From assembly GCA_903873475.1 (NCBI GenBank), contig CAIQON010000112.1, positions 1 to 34,181 on the forward strand: a stretch of 34,181 nt of DNA. The letters are read 5' to 3'. The notes beneath the pieces were generated by a model. It ran no database searches, had not been told where the DNA came from, and was given only the letters and a program-made list of their open reading frames with translations. Origin of the DNA: an uncultured bacterium (GTDB lineage: Bacteria; Pseudomonadota; Gammaproteobacteria; Burkholderiales; CAIKXV01). How positions within the stretch are numbered: the first letter of the stretch is position 1; every line of letters starts with the position of its first letter. Positions 1 through 8,273 of the stretch are shown here, piece by piece. The translations under genes were made by a program, and so were the position numbers.

Positions 1-179
1 CCGTTGCGCAGCGAGCCGGTAAGGTCGCGCGAGGCCTGCGCCATGTTGCGCGATTCCATGCGCGCGCTCAGGCGGGTCAACTGGGAATCGATCGCGCTCT
101 GCTGGGCGTTGGCTGGCGTCATGCCGATGGCTGCAAAACCGGTGACGGCGAGAAATCGGAACAGTGTCTTGGTGAGCAC
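1..179 (-). CDS. N-terminal part of a secreted/periplasmic protein of unknown function (runs off the window)
   Basis: Minus-strand reading from a GTG at 179: VLTKTLFRFLAVTGFAAIGMTPANAQQSAIDSQLTRLSARMESRNMAQASRDLTGSLRN..., a signal-peptide-like start with no stop before the window edge. Confidence 0.5.
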   Translation of the reverse strand, partial: MLTKTLFRFLAVTGFAAIGMTPANAQQSAIDSQLTRLSARMESRNMAQASRDLTGSLRN

Positions 180-359
180 GGGGGCCTCTCGTTTCCCGTT
201 GGACAGGTAAGTTCCTGATAACGGCCGGCGGCGCTGCTTCTTGAGTACCGGACGGCAACACGGCCGAACCTGACTGTCGAGACAACCCGGCTCCCGGCCA
301 TCCGCACCGGCCGGCTCATGGCCAGCCCGGTGGTGGCCCTGCCATCCGCCGCACCGGCA

Positions 360-1853
360 TCATCGCCTCGGCACCGCGAGGTCAGCGCGGACCAGCGCGT
401 CGACGTCGGCCTGGATCAATGTCCAGAACGGATTGCTGCGCAGCCGGGTCAGCGACCCGAGTGCGATGGTCGTCGCCCCGTTCTCCCCGCGCACCAGCCA
501 TGAACCGATGCTCGGAATACCTTCGCGCCCGCTGCCGGGGATGAAGCCGTACACCGGGTCATCGGGCGGGAACGGCAACGCGACATGACTCAGCGACACA
601 AGACCTGCCGGCCAGGAGAGCCCGGTTTCCTGTGTGTTACGGGTCCCGTCGGGGGTGGTACGTTCGAGGTCAACCCGGTCGTCACCGGTGCGGGCGTTGC
701 TCACGATGTCGAGCGTGTAGCGGCGTGGCATCTGGTGCAGTCGTGCGATCAGCGCGCCGGCTTCCGGGCGCTGCACGCCGTTCATGACCGCGATGCGATT
801 GACATCGAACATCACCAGCCGATGCCTTGCATCGGGCAGGCGCGCATAAAGCATGTCGACCACACCGGTTGCGCCGACCGAAGCATCGACTGCCGATTGC
901 CAGGTGACTACCGGCGGCAACTGCGCGATGCGCCCGGATTCAACGGCGCTGGCGAGGGACCGGCTCAGTGAACGGGTTGCCCGGTTGACCTGCCGCGCAG
1001 CGTTGACCGGAAACGAGTTGAACTTGAACGGGTCGTACTCGGCTATCACCTGCTGCCAGCGCACCTTCTCCAGAACCGGGATCGGCACCACGCTGAACAG
1101 GTCGATTATCTCGGCCAGCCGTGCGACCTGGGTGAGCGCGACCGCCGGCGACATCAGCAGCACCCGGTCGGGCTTGCGCAGTGTGCCGTCCTCGAGCGCA
1201 TCGAGTGCATACAGCATCGAAAGCGTACCGCCGGTCGAGTAGCCCCCGATGTAGAACGGCTGGCCCGGAGGCGTGCGCGCCGCCACATCGCGAGCCGCCA
1301 TGCGCACCGCGGCTGTCCAGTCGCGCGTGGACATCCGTACCATCATCGACGGCAGCGTGCCGTGTCCGGGCAGCCGCAGGACGGTGACCTCGAAGCCGCG
1401 GGCATGAAGCGTGTCCGCGAGCGCCTTCATCGAATAGGGCGCGTCGGTCAGCCCGTGGATGAGCAGCGCCGAGCCGACCGGGCGCGCCGGCGTGAGGCGG
1501 AACGACCGGTTGTACCGAGTCCCGTCGGCCAGCCGGTTCAACGGGCCGCCCTTGTCGAACCGACCGAACTTCACCGATTCCGTGGCGCGATCCCACCCGG
1601 CGATGGTCCGCTCGAGCTCTGCGAACAGTCGTTCTTCCAGTCGCCGATAGCCGTCGAAATCGAGGTCGGCCTGTCCGAACGCGGTGAACTCTTCGTGCAG
1701 GCGAGCGGTGTGCCAGCGTTCGAGCGGCGGCAATGCGCCCACCGCATACAGCGTGAAGCCGAAGACGACGGCAAGTCCCAGCGCCATCGCGGCTGCGGCG
1801 AACCGCCATGCAAGCCAGGCGGCTCGCCGGGATATCGCCCACTTCCGACGCAT
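360..1853 (-). CDS. Membrane-anchored alpha/beta hydrolase (serine hydrolase)
   Basis: 497 aa; N-terminal TM segment; oxyanion-like ALLIHGLTDAP, LPGHG, nucleophile elbow GGYSTGG. Confidence 0.85.
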   Translation of the reverse strand: MRRKWAISRRAAWLAWRFAAAAMALGLAVVFGFTLYAVGALPPLERWHTARLHEEFTAFGQADLDFDGYRRLEERLFAELERTIAGWDRATESVKFGRFDKGGPLNRLADGTRYNRSFRLTPARPVGSALLIHGLTDAPYSMKALADTLHARGFEVTVLRLPGHGTLPSMMVRMSTRDWTAAVRMAARDVAARTPPGQPFYIGGYSTGGTLSMLYALDALEDGTLRKPDRVLLMSPAVALTQVARLAEIIDLFSVVPIPVLEKVRWQQVIAEYDPFKFNSFPVNAARQVNRATRSLSRSLASAVESGRIAQLPPVVTWQSAVDASVGATGVVDMLYARLPDARHRLVMFDVNRIAVMNGVQRPEAGALIARLHQMPRRYTLDIVSNARTGDDRVDLERTTPDGTRNTQETGLSWPAGLVSLSHVALPFPPDDPVYGFIPGSGREGIPSIGSWLVRGENGATTIALGSLTRLRSNPFWTLIQADVDALVRADLAVPRR

Positions 1854-1869
1854 CGCCGGACGCGACGAC

Positions 1870-2286
1870 CTAACGGACAGGATGGATCACCCCGCTGTCG
1901 ACCCGCACCCGTTGCCCGGGTCGGTAGGCAGGAAGCTCCTTGACGCGCACCGTACGGTCGATGCCGTCTTCGAAGCGGATCTGCACGATCCAGACCGCCG
2001 TCGCACTGGCGCGCGCAGCCATCGAGCTGCCGGCCATCGAACCGCCGATGCTGCCTGCGGTCGCGGCCACGGTCTGCCCGAAGCCGCCCCCGATCTGCCC
2101 GCCGAGCACTGCGCCGACAACCGCGCCGCCGATGGCCCCGGCCATCGACGCACCGGTCGACGCCTCGGTGGTCTCCTGGATCGCCAGCACGACACCGGTG
2201 CCACTGATGTTCGCCCCCGGTGATGTCGTCGCACACCCGGCCAGCGCGAGCACGAAGGCGACGAGTACCACCATCAATCGGCGCAT
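1870..2286 (-). CDS. Glycine-zipper outer membrane lipoprotein (SlyB/Pcp-like)
   Basis: 138 aa; lipobox LALAGC; Gly/Ala-rich zipper GAIGGAVVGAVLGGQIGGGFGQ; short basic/beta C-terminal domain. Confidence 0.75.
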   Translation of the reverse strand: MRRLMVVLVAFVLALAGCATTSPGANISGTGVVLAIQETTEASTGASMAGAIGGAVVGAVLGGQIGGGFGQTVAATAGSIGGSMAGSSMAARASATAVWIVQIRFEDGIDRTVRVKELPAYRPGQRVRVDSGVIHPVR

Positions 2287-2289
2287 GGC

Positions 2290-3138
2290 CTATTCTCCGA
2301 GTGCGTTCAGGTAGTACATCGACGCAAGCAACGGTCCGGGACGGCCAAGCTTGGAAAACCAGCGGTCGTACACCTCGACGATCTGCTGCCCGCTGTAGAC
2401 CTGTGCGAGGGCCCGGTTCACCGCCAGCCGGAACGCCGCATCACGGCGCATCATCAGCGCGTACGGCTCGAGCGAGAAATCCTCATCGGCGAGGGTGAAC
2501 TCGCCGCCCTTGCTGCCGAGCAGGACACGTCCGATCAGCGCCAGCCGATCGTTGGCGAACGCATCGATCTTCTGGCCGGTGAGCGCACTCACCACATCGC
2601 GATCATCGCGCAGCACGACCACCTGCGCGTCGATCTTGCGTTCCTTGAGCACGCTGCGCAATCGGGGCTCGGTCGTGCTTCCGGCGAGCACGCCCACCCG
2701 CTTGCCGGCAAGCTCGGCGAGCGTGCGCGGCCCGATGCCGGCGGTCACGAAACTGGCGCCGTCGACGAAGATCAGGCTGGAGAAGTCGACCTGCTCGAGC
2801 CGGCCGAGGGTGACCGTCGTCGTGCCGCACTCGAGGTCCACGCTACCGCTGGCAACCTGGGCAATGCGGTTGTCTGCGGTCACCGGAACCCACTTGATCG
2901 CAAGGCCGGGCACCTTCAACTGCTGCTCGAGGTTCGCCACCACCCGCTTGCACAGGTCGACCGAATAGCCGGCTGGCTGCCCGTCGGGTGCTGCAAACGA
3001 GAACGGCGCGGCTTCGGTGCGATAGCCGAGCACGATGCTCTTGCTGTCCGCGATCCGCTTGAGCGTGCTGCCCGGCTGCGCATGCGCGCTGCAGGCGATC
3101 AACATGCCGACGATGCAGTAAAGGACACGGATGTTCAT
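2290..3138 (-). CDS. Amino-acid ABC transporter substrate-binding protein (family 3, GltI-like)
   Basis: 282 aa; signal peptide; GYRTEAAPFSFAAPDGQPAGYSVDLCKRV and VDLECGTTTVTLGRLEQVDFS motifs. Confidence 0.85.
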   Translation of the reverse strand: MNIRVLYCIVGMLIACSAHAQPGSTLKRIADSKSIVLGYRTEAAPFSFAAPDGQPAGYSVDLCKRVVANLEQQLKVPGLAIKWVPVTADNRIAQVASGSVDLECGTTTVTLGRLEQVDFSSLIFVDGASFVTAGIGPRTLAELAGKRVGVLAGSTTEPRLRSVLKERKIDAQVVVLRDDRDVVSALTGQKIDAFANDRLALIGRVLLGSKGGEFTLADEDFSLEPYALMMRRDAAFRLAVNRALAQVYSGQQIVEVYDRWFSKLGRPGPLLASMYYLNALGE

Positions 3139-3229
3139 TCGATTTCTCCGGAGTTCGACAGGCTTGAAAACTCGCGAATGCTACAGGCAGGTGCCGGCCG
3201 GGACCAGTGGGACACCAGTGGGCCGCCCT

Positions 3230-5263
3230 CTACCGGGCCGGACCGAACAGTCGCCGGACCGCGCCCACCGCGCCCTCGGCCGCGGTGCCGCGTTGCCCCT
3301 CGGCCGTCGTGCCGCGTTCCCCGCTGCCGCGTTCGCCGTCGGCTGGCCCGCCCGCGAGCGCCGTCCGGCAGGGCGCGGGATCGGATGTACCCCGGCGCAG
3401 GATCGCCTCGCCAAGCAGGGACAGCCCCCCGGTGGCGACTGCGCCACCGACGGTCGCAGCCGCACGCAGCGCACCCAGGGTGTCCAGCCGGATGCCGGGT
3501 GCATTGATCGGCCCGGTCAGACGGACGATCTCCGCCAGTTGTCCGGGCCCGACGCCGATACCCTCGTTGATCGTCGGCCGGATCGCCAGATCGAGCGATT
3601 CGCTCCGCAGGTCGATCGTTCCCGCAGCGACCACGTTGACCTTGCTCGTCTGGTAGGCGATCGTGCGCCGCACGGTAATCACGCCGTCCTTCGCCGGCAG
3701 CCGCACTGCCATGCACTGCAGTTCGGTGAACCGGTCGGTGGCATGGAACGGGTTGATGGCCGATGACAGCCGGGTCAGAAGATCGCCGCCGAAATCGAGT
3801 CCACCGGCGGCAACGCGCGCCTTGCCGACCGACAGGATCAGCTCGCCATTGGCGCTCGCCGCCAGCGCGCGCGGCGAGTTGCCGCTGCCGGCGAAGCGCA
3901 GCGTGAAATCGGTGCGCCCGCCAGTCATGCGGGCGCGCCTTCCGTCGGCGGTGAGCTTCTCCATCGACACCTGCCTGCCGGTCGCCTCGACACGTACCCG
4001 CGGGCGCTTCTGCGACGCATCGATGTTCGCAGTGGCGTGCAATTCACCGTCGGCGAGCCGCATCCGGGCGGACTTCACATCGAGGATGCCGCCATGCGCG
4101 CCCGCCTCCACCTTGACCTCGGCCAGCTCCAGGCCGCTGCGAAGCCGCAACAGATCGATGGCGATCAGCGCGTCGATCTCGTGCTGGCGGATCAGGTCGA
4201 ACGGCAAGGGCGTATCGGGAAACACACGCTGGCTGGGCTTCGCCGCCTTGGGCTCAGGGGCAGGACCGACATTCGCCATGTCCAGGGTGGCCGTACGCAG
4301 TTCGAGCCCGATGTGCGGACGCTTGCCTCCACTGGCATAGCTCGCCTTGCCGGTGAGCTGATTCTTGCCGAACACGAGCGTCAACGGGTCGAGCACGACC
4401 CGGGTCGGCGTGCCGCGCGCATGCACGGTGAGCGACACCGGCACCGGAATGTCGAGCGTCACGCCGGCAAACGGCTGCAGTGCATCCGGCCTGGAGAGGG
4501 CGGCTGCAACGTTCAGATCGAACGCCGTATGCGGCAACGTGAGCGTGCCACGCGCGGTGGCACTGGCCCCGTCGGTCGCGAATGCAAGATCGATCGGCAG
4601 GCCGGGACCGCCGGATCCGATGGATGCCAGCGTCGGCACCATGCCCTTCACGGTGAAACCGGCACCGTTGAACTTGCCTTCAAGATCGAGGCGGTCGCCA
4701 CCGCTGCGCTGGAGGGCGATATCCAGGCGGTCGATGCCAAGCGTGTGCGTCTGGCCACTGCGGCCATCGCGCCAGAGGACACGGCCCTGCTCGACATGCC
4801 CGGCCTCGAGGACGAGGCGAGGTTCGCGGCTGCTGCTGGCCTCGCTCGGCGCGCTGCCCGAGGATCCATCGATCTGCCAGTTGCCTCGGCCACGGGCATC
4901 CGTTTCCAGCAGCAGTTCGAGGCCTCTCAGGTCGAGCTTTCCGATCTCGATCCGGCCGCGCAACAATCCGGACCAGCCGATGTCGCCTTCGATCCGCTTC
5001 ACGCTGGCCATCTCCGGTGACGATCCCCACGGCGCATTGGCCAGGCGAACATCCTCGACCACGACCCGCAGGCGCGGGAACAGCCTGACCCCGACCGGTC
5101 CGTGCACGGTCAACGTGCGGCCAGTCGCTGCTTCCACCCGTACCGCCTGGGCCCGGACCATCGCGCCCAGATCGGCGCGCTGCACCCACCAGGCCAGCAA
5201 CGCGACGGCAGCCACGACCAGCAGCACAGCCGACAGCGCGACTTTCCGGAGAAGTCGATTCAT
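3230..5263 (-). CDS. AsmA family protein
   Basis: 677 aa; N-terminal TM helix followed by RTLTVHGPVGVRLFPRLRVVVEDVRLANAPWG, typical of AsmA N-termini; repetitive structure; low-complexity GERGT-rich C-terminus. Confidence 0.85.
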   Translation of the reverse strand: MNRLLRKVALSAVLLVVAAVALLAWWVQRADLGAMVRAQAVRVEAATGRTLTVHGPVGVRLFPRLRVVVEDVRLANAPWGSSPEMASVKRIEGDIGWSGLLRGRIEIGKLDLRGLELLLETDARGRGNWQIDGSSGSAPSEASSSREPRLVLEAGHVEQGRVLWRDGRSGQTHTLGIDRLDIALQRSGGDRLDLEGKFNGAGFTVKGMVPTLASIGSGGPGLPIDLAFATDGASATARGTLTLPHTAFDLNVAAALSRPDALQPFAGVTLDIPVPVSLTVHARGTPTRVVLDPLTLVFGKNQLTGKASYASGGKRPHIGLELRTATLDMANVGPAPEPKAAKPSQRVFPDTPLPFDLIRQHEIDALIAIDLLRLRSGLELAEVKVEAGAHGGILDVKSARMRLADGELHATANIDASQKRPRVRVEATGRQVSMEKLTADGRRARMTGGRTDFTLRFAGSGNSPRALAASANGELILSVGKARVAAGGLDFGGDLLTRLSSAINPFHATDRFTELQCMAVRLPAKDGVITVRRTIAYQTSKVNVVAAGTIDLRSESLDLAIRPTINEGIGVGPGQLAEIVRLTGPINAPGIRLDTLGALRAAATVGGAVATGGLSLLGEAILRRGTSDPAPCRTALAGGPADGERGSGERGTTAEGQRGTAAEGAVGAVRRLFGPAR
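3275..3322. repeat. 24-bp imperfect tandem repeat in the AsmA-family gene 3' end
   Basis: ctcggccgcggtgccgcgttgccc (3275-3298) followed by ctcggccgtcgtgccgcgttcccc (3299-3322), with a degenerate partial third unit; encodes the GERGT/AEG low-complexity tail. Confidence 0.75.
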
Positions 5264-5417
5264 CCTGCCCCCTGCACGCGATACAGGCGAGCAGGCTACT
5301 CCTTACCGCGGCAGGGATGCAGCCGCCGCCGCAACCTTGTCGCCTGGCCTGACCTGCCGGGTTCTTCGGACGACCGATCCGTTGAGAATGGCGTGATCCG
5401 TTTTGGGCGGGTTCTTC

Positions 5418-5453
5418 GGACGACTACAAACAGGCTGATGGTGCGGATACAGG
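5418..5453 (-). repeat. Duplicated tRNA-Thr 3' end / att-like direct repeat (distal copy)
   Basis: ggacgactacaaacaggctgatggtgcggatacagg matches 7636-7672 ggacgactacaaacaagctgatggtgccggatacagg with one substitution and one single-base deletion. Confidence 0.8.
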
Positions 5454-5514
5454 GATCGCATTCGTCGCTGCATCCTTCATGAATGCTAGCTTTTGGCTTT
5501 CAGAAAAGTCCGGA

Positions 5515-5533
5515 TACCCCCAAAAGTACCCCC
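5515..5533. repeat. TACCCCC direct repeats (putative integrase arm-type sites), distal side
   Basis: TACCCCC at 5515-5521 and 5527-5533 (12-bp spacing). Confidence 0.5.
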
Positions 5534-5795
5534 AGACACCACGCGCGCCCACCGTGCGCCGCCTGTGCCCATGCCGTTTCATCGTCTAAGCTCCTGTCTG
5601 GGCGGCTTTCGCCGCCTATCGGAGCAGAGACTTCACTTATCCGGGTGTCTGAATTTCTGGGGCCCGCTCGCACACCCTCAGCCGTGTTCATGGTGAATCC
5701 CCTGTCGTGCGGTCATCCGCCGTTCCATCACTATTCGTCCCATCTCGACAGGCTATTCATCCGCTGGTTCAGTGCCTGGGGCCTCGTCCGCCGGC

Positions 5796-6770
5796 TCAGC
5801 CGTCGACGCGGACACCGGCCTCGCGGATCACCTGCGCCCAGCGGCGTGCCTCGTCGGCGAGGAACGCGGCGAAGCGCGCGTTTTCCTCGGCGCTCGCCGG
5901 ATCGGCCCCGAGCGCGGCGAGCCGCTCGCGCACCTCGGGCAGGCGCAGCGTGCGCTCGAGTTCCAGGGACAGCGTCCCGAGGATCGGGCGCGGGATGCCG
6001 ACGGGCGCCAGCACGCCGTAGAAGCCCACCGAGCGGAAGCTCGGCAACCCGGACTCGGCCAGCGTGGGCAGGTCGGGTTGCGCGCCGAGTCGCCGCTCCG
6101 ATCCCGAGGCGAGCAGCGTGAGCTTGCCCGCGCGTGCGAGCGGCGCCGCGGCCGGATAGTTGACGAACAGGTAGTCGACGCGACCGGCCATCAGTTCGTT
6201 GAGGGCGGCGGTACTGCCGTTGAAGGGGACGTGCACGGCCCGGATGCCGGTCATGCGGTTGAACATCTCGCCGGACAGGTGTGGGGTCGACCCCACGCCG
6301 ACAGAGGCGAGGTTCGCGGCACCGTCGCGCGCCCGCGCCCAGTCCACCAATTCCTTCACGCTTCGCGCCTGCAGGCGGGGCGAGGCCACCAGCACGTTGG
6401 GCGCGGTGGCTACCAGTCCCACGGGCACGAAGTCCGATACCCGGTACTGGGGCTTTGCATGCAGGCTCACCAGCACCACGAAGGGCGCGCTGGCGAACGA
6501 GATCGTGTGGCCGTCGGCCGCCGCGCGCGCGCCCAGCCCGTAGGCGAGCATGCCGCCACCGCCGGGCCTCGGGTCGACCACCAGCGGCTGGCCCAGCGCC
6601 TCGCCCCAGCGCGGGGCGAGCACGCGCGCCATGACGTCGGAGAGGCCTCCCGCGGGCGAATTGACGATCCAGCGGATCGGCTTCTGCGGCCATCCCCGGA
6701 CGTCCTGCGCCGGTTGCGCGGCCGCTGGAATAGCGAGAAACAATAGCGCCGTAACTATCGCGGTTCGCAT
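5796..6770 (-). CDS. Tripartite tricarboxylate transporter substrate-binding protein (Bug/TctC family)
   Basis: 324 aa; signal peptide; KPIRWIVNSPAGGLSDVMARVLAPRWGEALGQPLVVDPRPGGGG is the Bug-family N-terminal signature. Confidence 0.9.
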   Translation of the reverse strand: MRTAIVTALLFLAIPAAAQPAQDVRGWPQKPIRWIVNSPAGGLSDVMARVLAPRWGEALGQPLVVDPRPGGGGMLAYGLGARAAADGHTISFASAPFVVLVSLHAKPQYRVSDFVPVGLVATAPNVLVASPRLQARSVKELVDWARARDGAANLASVGVGSTPHLSGEMFNRMTGIRAVHVPFNGSTAALNELMAGRVDYLFVNYPAAAPLARAGKLTLLASGSERRLGAQPDLPTLAESGLPSFRSVGFYGVLAPVGIPRPILGTLSLELERTLRLPEVRERLAALGADPASAEENARFAAFLADEARRWAQVIREAGVRVDG

Positions 6771-6972
6771 GTGATCTTCCAGGCAGGTGATAGATCCGGC
6801 AGGTTACCGGGCTGTCCGCCCTCGCTCAAGTCGCCTGGCGCCTGCGCTTCTAGTCCTCGCGCGCGCGTACTGGTCGGGTTCCCCCCGATCATGCGTTGCC
6901 TTTCGTTATCCGGAAACAGCGGCTGGCCATGGCCGCGCAGATCTACTTCTGACGGCTACGAAAAAGGGGGGA

Positions 6973-7458
6973 TTACCGGGCAACGTCGATTGCCCCCCGG
7001 CTTTCTACCCGCCGCGCGCACGCCAGCAACACGGGCGCCGTTACCGCATCCATCGGCAGCGCGCCGATCCACGGGTAGAGGTTCACTTCCAACCGTCGGA
7101 CGATCTTCGCGTGATAGCCCACCGGCCAGGCCGGTCGCTGTTTGTCGGTCCATTCCTGCGCGACGACCTCGAAAGAGTTTGCAGCCCGCTCGGCCCGCGC
7201 TGCCTTCGCTGCTCGGCGTGCGTCGCTCGGGTCGACGCCCTCGGCCAGCAACCGGCGCGCATCTTCGGCACGCGTCCGGGCGAGTGTCAGCGGCACCTCG
7301 GGGTACACCCCGAGTGCCAGCAGCTTTTCCTTCCCGTCGAAACGGTACTTCAAGCGCCAGCGCCGCCCGCCTTCCGGCGTGACCAGCAGGAACAGCCCGC
7401 CGCCGTCAAAAAGCTTGACGGGCTTCGCTTTCTTGATCGCGGCATCGGTGAGCGGCAT
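6973..7458 (-). pseudogene. Truncated P4-type tyrosine recombinase/integrase (N-terminal DUF4102 arm-binding and start of core-binding region only)
   Basis: MPLTDAAIKKAKPVKLFDGGGLFLLVTPEGGRRWRLKYRFDGKEKLLALGVYPEVPLTLARTRAEDARRLLAEGVDPSDARRAAK... ends after about 161 aa (VLLACARRVESRGAIDVAR*); no catalytic R/HxxR/Y domain follows. Confidence 0.85.
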
Positions 7459-7491
7459 TCGGTGCCCTTTCCAGACGGCGGATTGGTCGCG

Positions 7492-7541
7492 TACCCCCAC
7501 GGGTAGCGAGATACCCCCGAAACGCACCCCCACATGCCCCC
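7492..7541. repeat. TACCCCC-type repeat cluster upstream of the integrase (putative arm-type sites)
   Basis: TACCCCC at 7492-7498 and 7512-7518, plus degenerate GCACCCCC (7524-7531) and ATGCCCCC (7534-7541). Confidence 0.5.
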
Positions 7542-7586
7542 GGCTGTAAAGGGACACTACCGGACAGTCCCGCACCCTCCAGACGT

Positions 7587-7612
7587 AAAAAAACCCGCAG
7601 ATACGCGGGTTT
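7587..7612 (-). terminator. Rho-independent terminator downstream of tRNA-Thr
   Basis: Minus strand AAACCCGC-GTATCT-GCGGGTTT followed by further Ts (plus-strand aaaaaaacccgcagatacgcgggttt): 8-bp perfect stem, 6-nt loop, U-tract. Confidence 0.85.
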
Positions 7613-7635
7613 AGGCTGGCTATTCGGACGACTCT

Positions 7636-7672
7636 GGACGACTACAAACAAGCTGATGGTGCCGGATACAGG
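7636..7672 (-). repeat. att-like direct repeat overlapping the tRNA-Thr 3' end (proximal copy)
   Basis: Matches 5418-5453 (see that feature); includes CCA end and 3' flank of the tRNA. Confidence 0.8.
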
Positions 7673-7732
7673 ATTCGAACCCGTGACCTTCGGTTTACAA
7701 AACCGCTGCTCTACCAACTGAGCTAATCCGGC
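7657..7732 (-). tRNA. tRNA-Thr (anticodon TGT), CCA encoded
   Basis: Minus strand GCCGGATTAGCTCAGTTGGTAGAGCAGCGGTTTTGTAAACCGAAGGTCACGGGTTCGAATCCTGTATCCGGCACCA; acceptor stem GCCGGAT/ATCCGGC, anticodon loop TTTGTAA. Confidence 0.95.
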
Positions 7733-7816
7733 AGGTCTGCGCGAAGTATAAGCGAGCCTCCCGGCGCCGGTGCGATGCGCATCGGCCAGCGTGGGACAGC
7801 GTCCGCCCAACCGCCG

Positions 7817-8263
7817 CTACTTGACGACCTTCAGGCGTGGACGCGACGGGCGCGGCGGGTTGGTCGGCGTATCGGGCCCCGGCTCGTCGCCGGCATCGCT
7901 GGCCGAGGGCGATTCAGGGGCCTCGGTGGCCGGCTCCCGTTTGCCCGCTTCCGACTCGGTGGGGAAAAACAGCCCCTGCCCGTTCTCCTTCGCGAAGATC
8001 GCGGACACCGCACCGATCGGCACGCTGATCTCGCGCGACACGCCGTTGAAGCGGGCGGAGAACTGCACCAGGTCGAGCCCCAGCGTGATGTTTCGGGTCG
8101 CGTCCTGGCTGATGTTGAGCACGATCTCGCCGTCCTTGACGAACTCGAGCGGCACCCGGGTCGAACCGTCCACCTTCACCGAAATGTAGGGTGTGTAACC
8201 CGAGTCACTGCACCATTCGTAGATGGCGCGGACGAGGTAGGGTTTGGTGGTCGGGTCGGTCAT
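7817..8263 (-). CDS. sspB: ClpXP protease specificity-enhancing factor SspB
   Basis: 148 aa; KPYLVRAIYEWCSDSGYTPYISVKVD...; C-terminal RPRLKVVK resembles the SspB ClpX-binding tail; adjacent to sspA. Confidence 0.95.
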   Translation of the reverse strand: MTDPTTKPYLVRAIYEWCSDSGYTPYISVKVDGSTRVPLEFVKDGEIVLNISQDATRNITLGLDLVQFSARFNGVSREISVPIGAVSAIFAKENGQGLFFPTESEAGKREPATEAPESPSASDAGDEPGPDTPTNPPRPSRPRLKVVK

Positions 8264-8273
8264 GTCGTCATGC

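Noticed and set aside
5483-6121. 212-aa + strand ORF in the element remnant
   Set aside because: Mostly antisense to the TctC gene and Arg/Pro/Ala-rich; not a credible protein.
7774-7785. 12-bp perfect palindrome cgatgcgcatcg between tRNA-Thr and sspB
   Set aside because: Single occurrence in GC-rich DNA with no loop or U-tract; could be a binding site, but there is no support.
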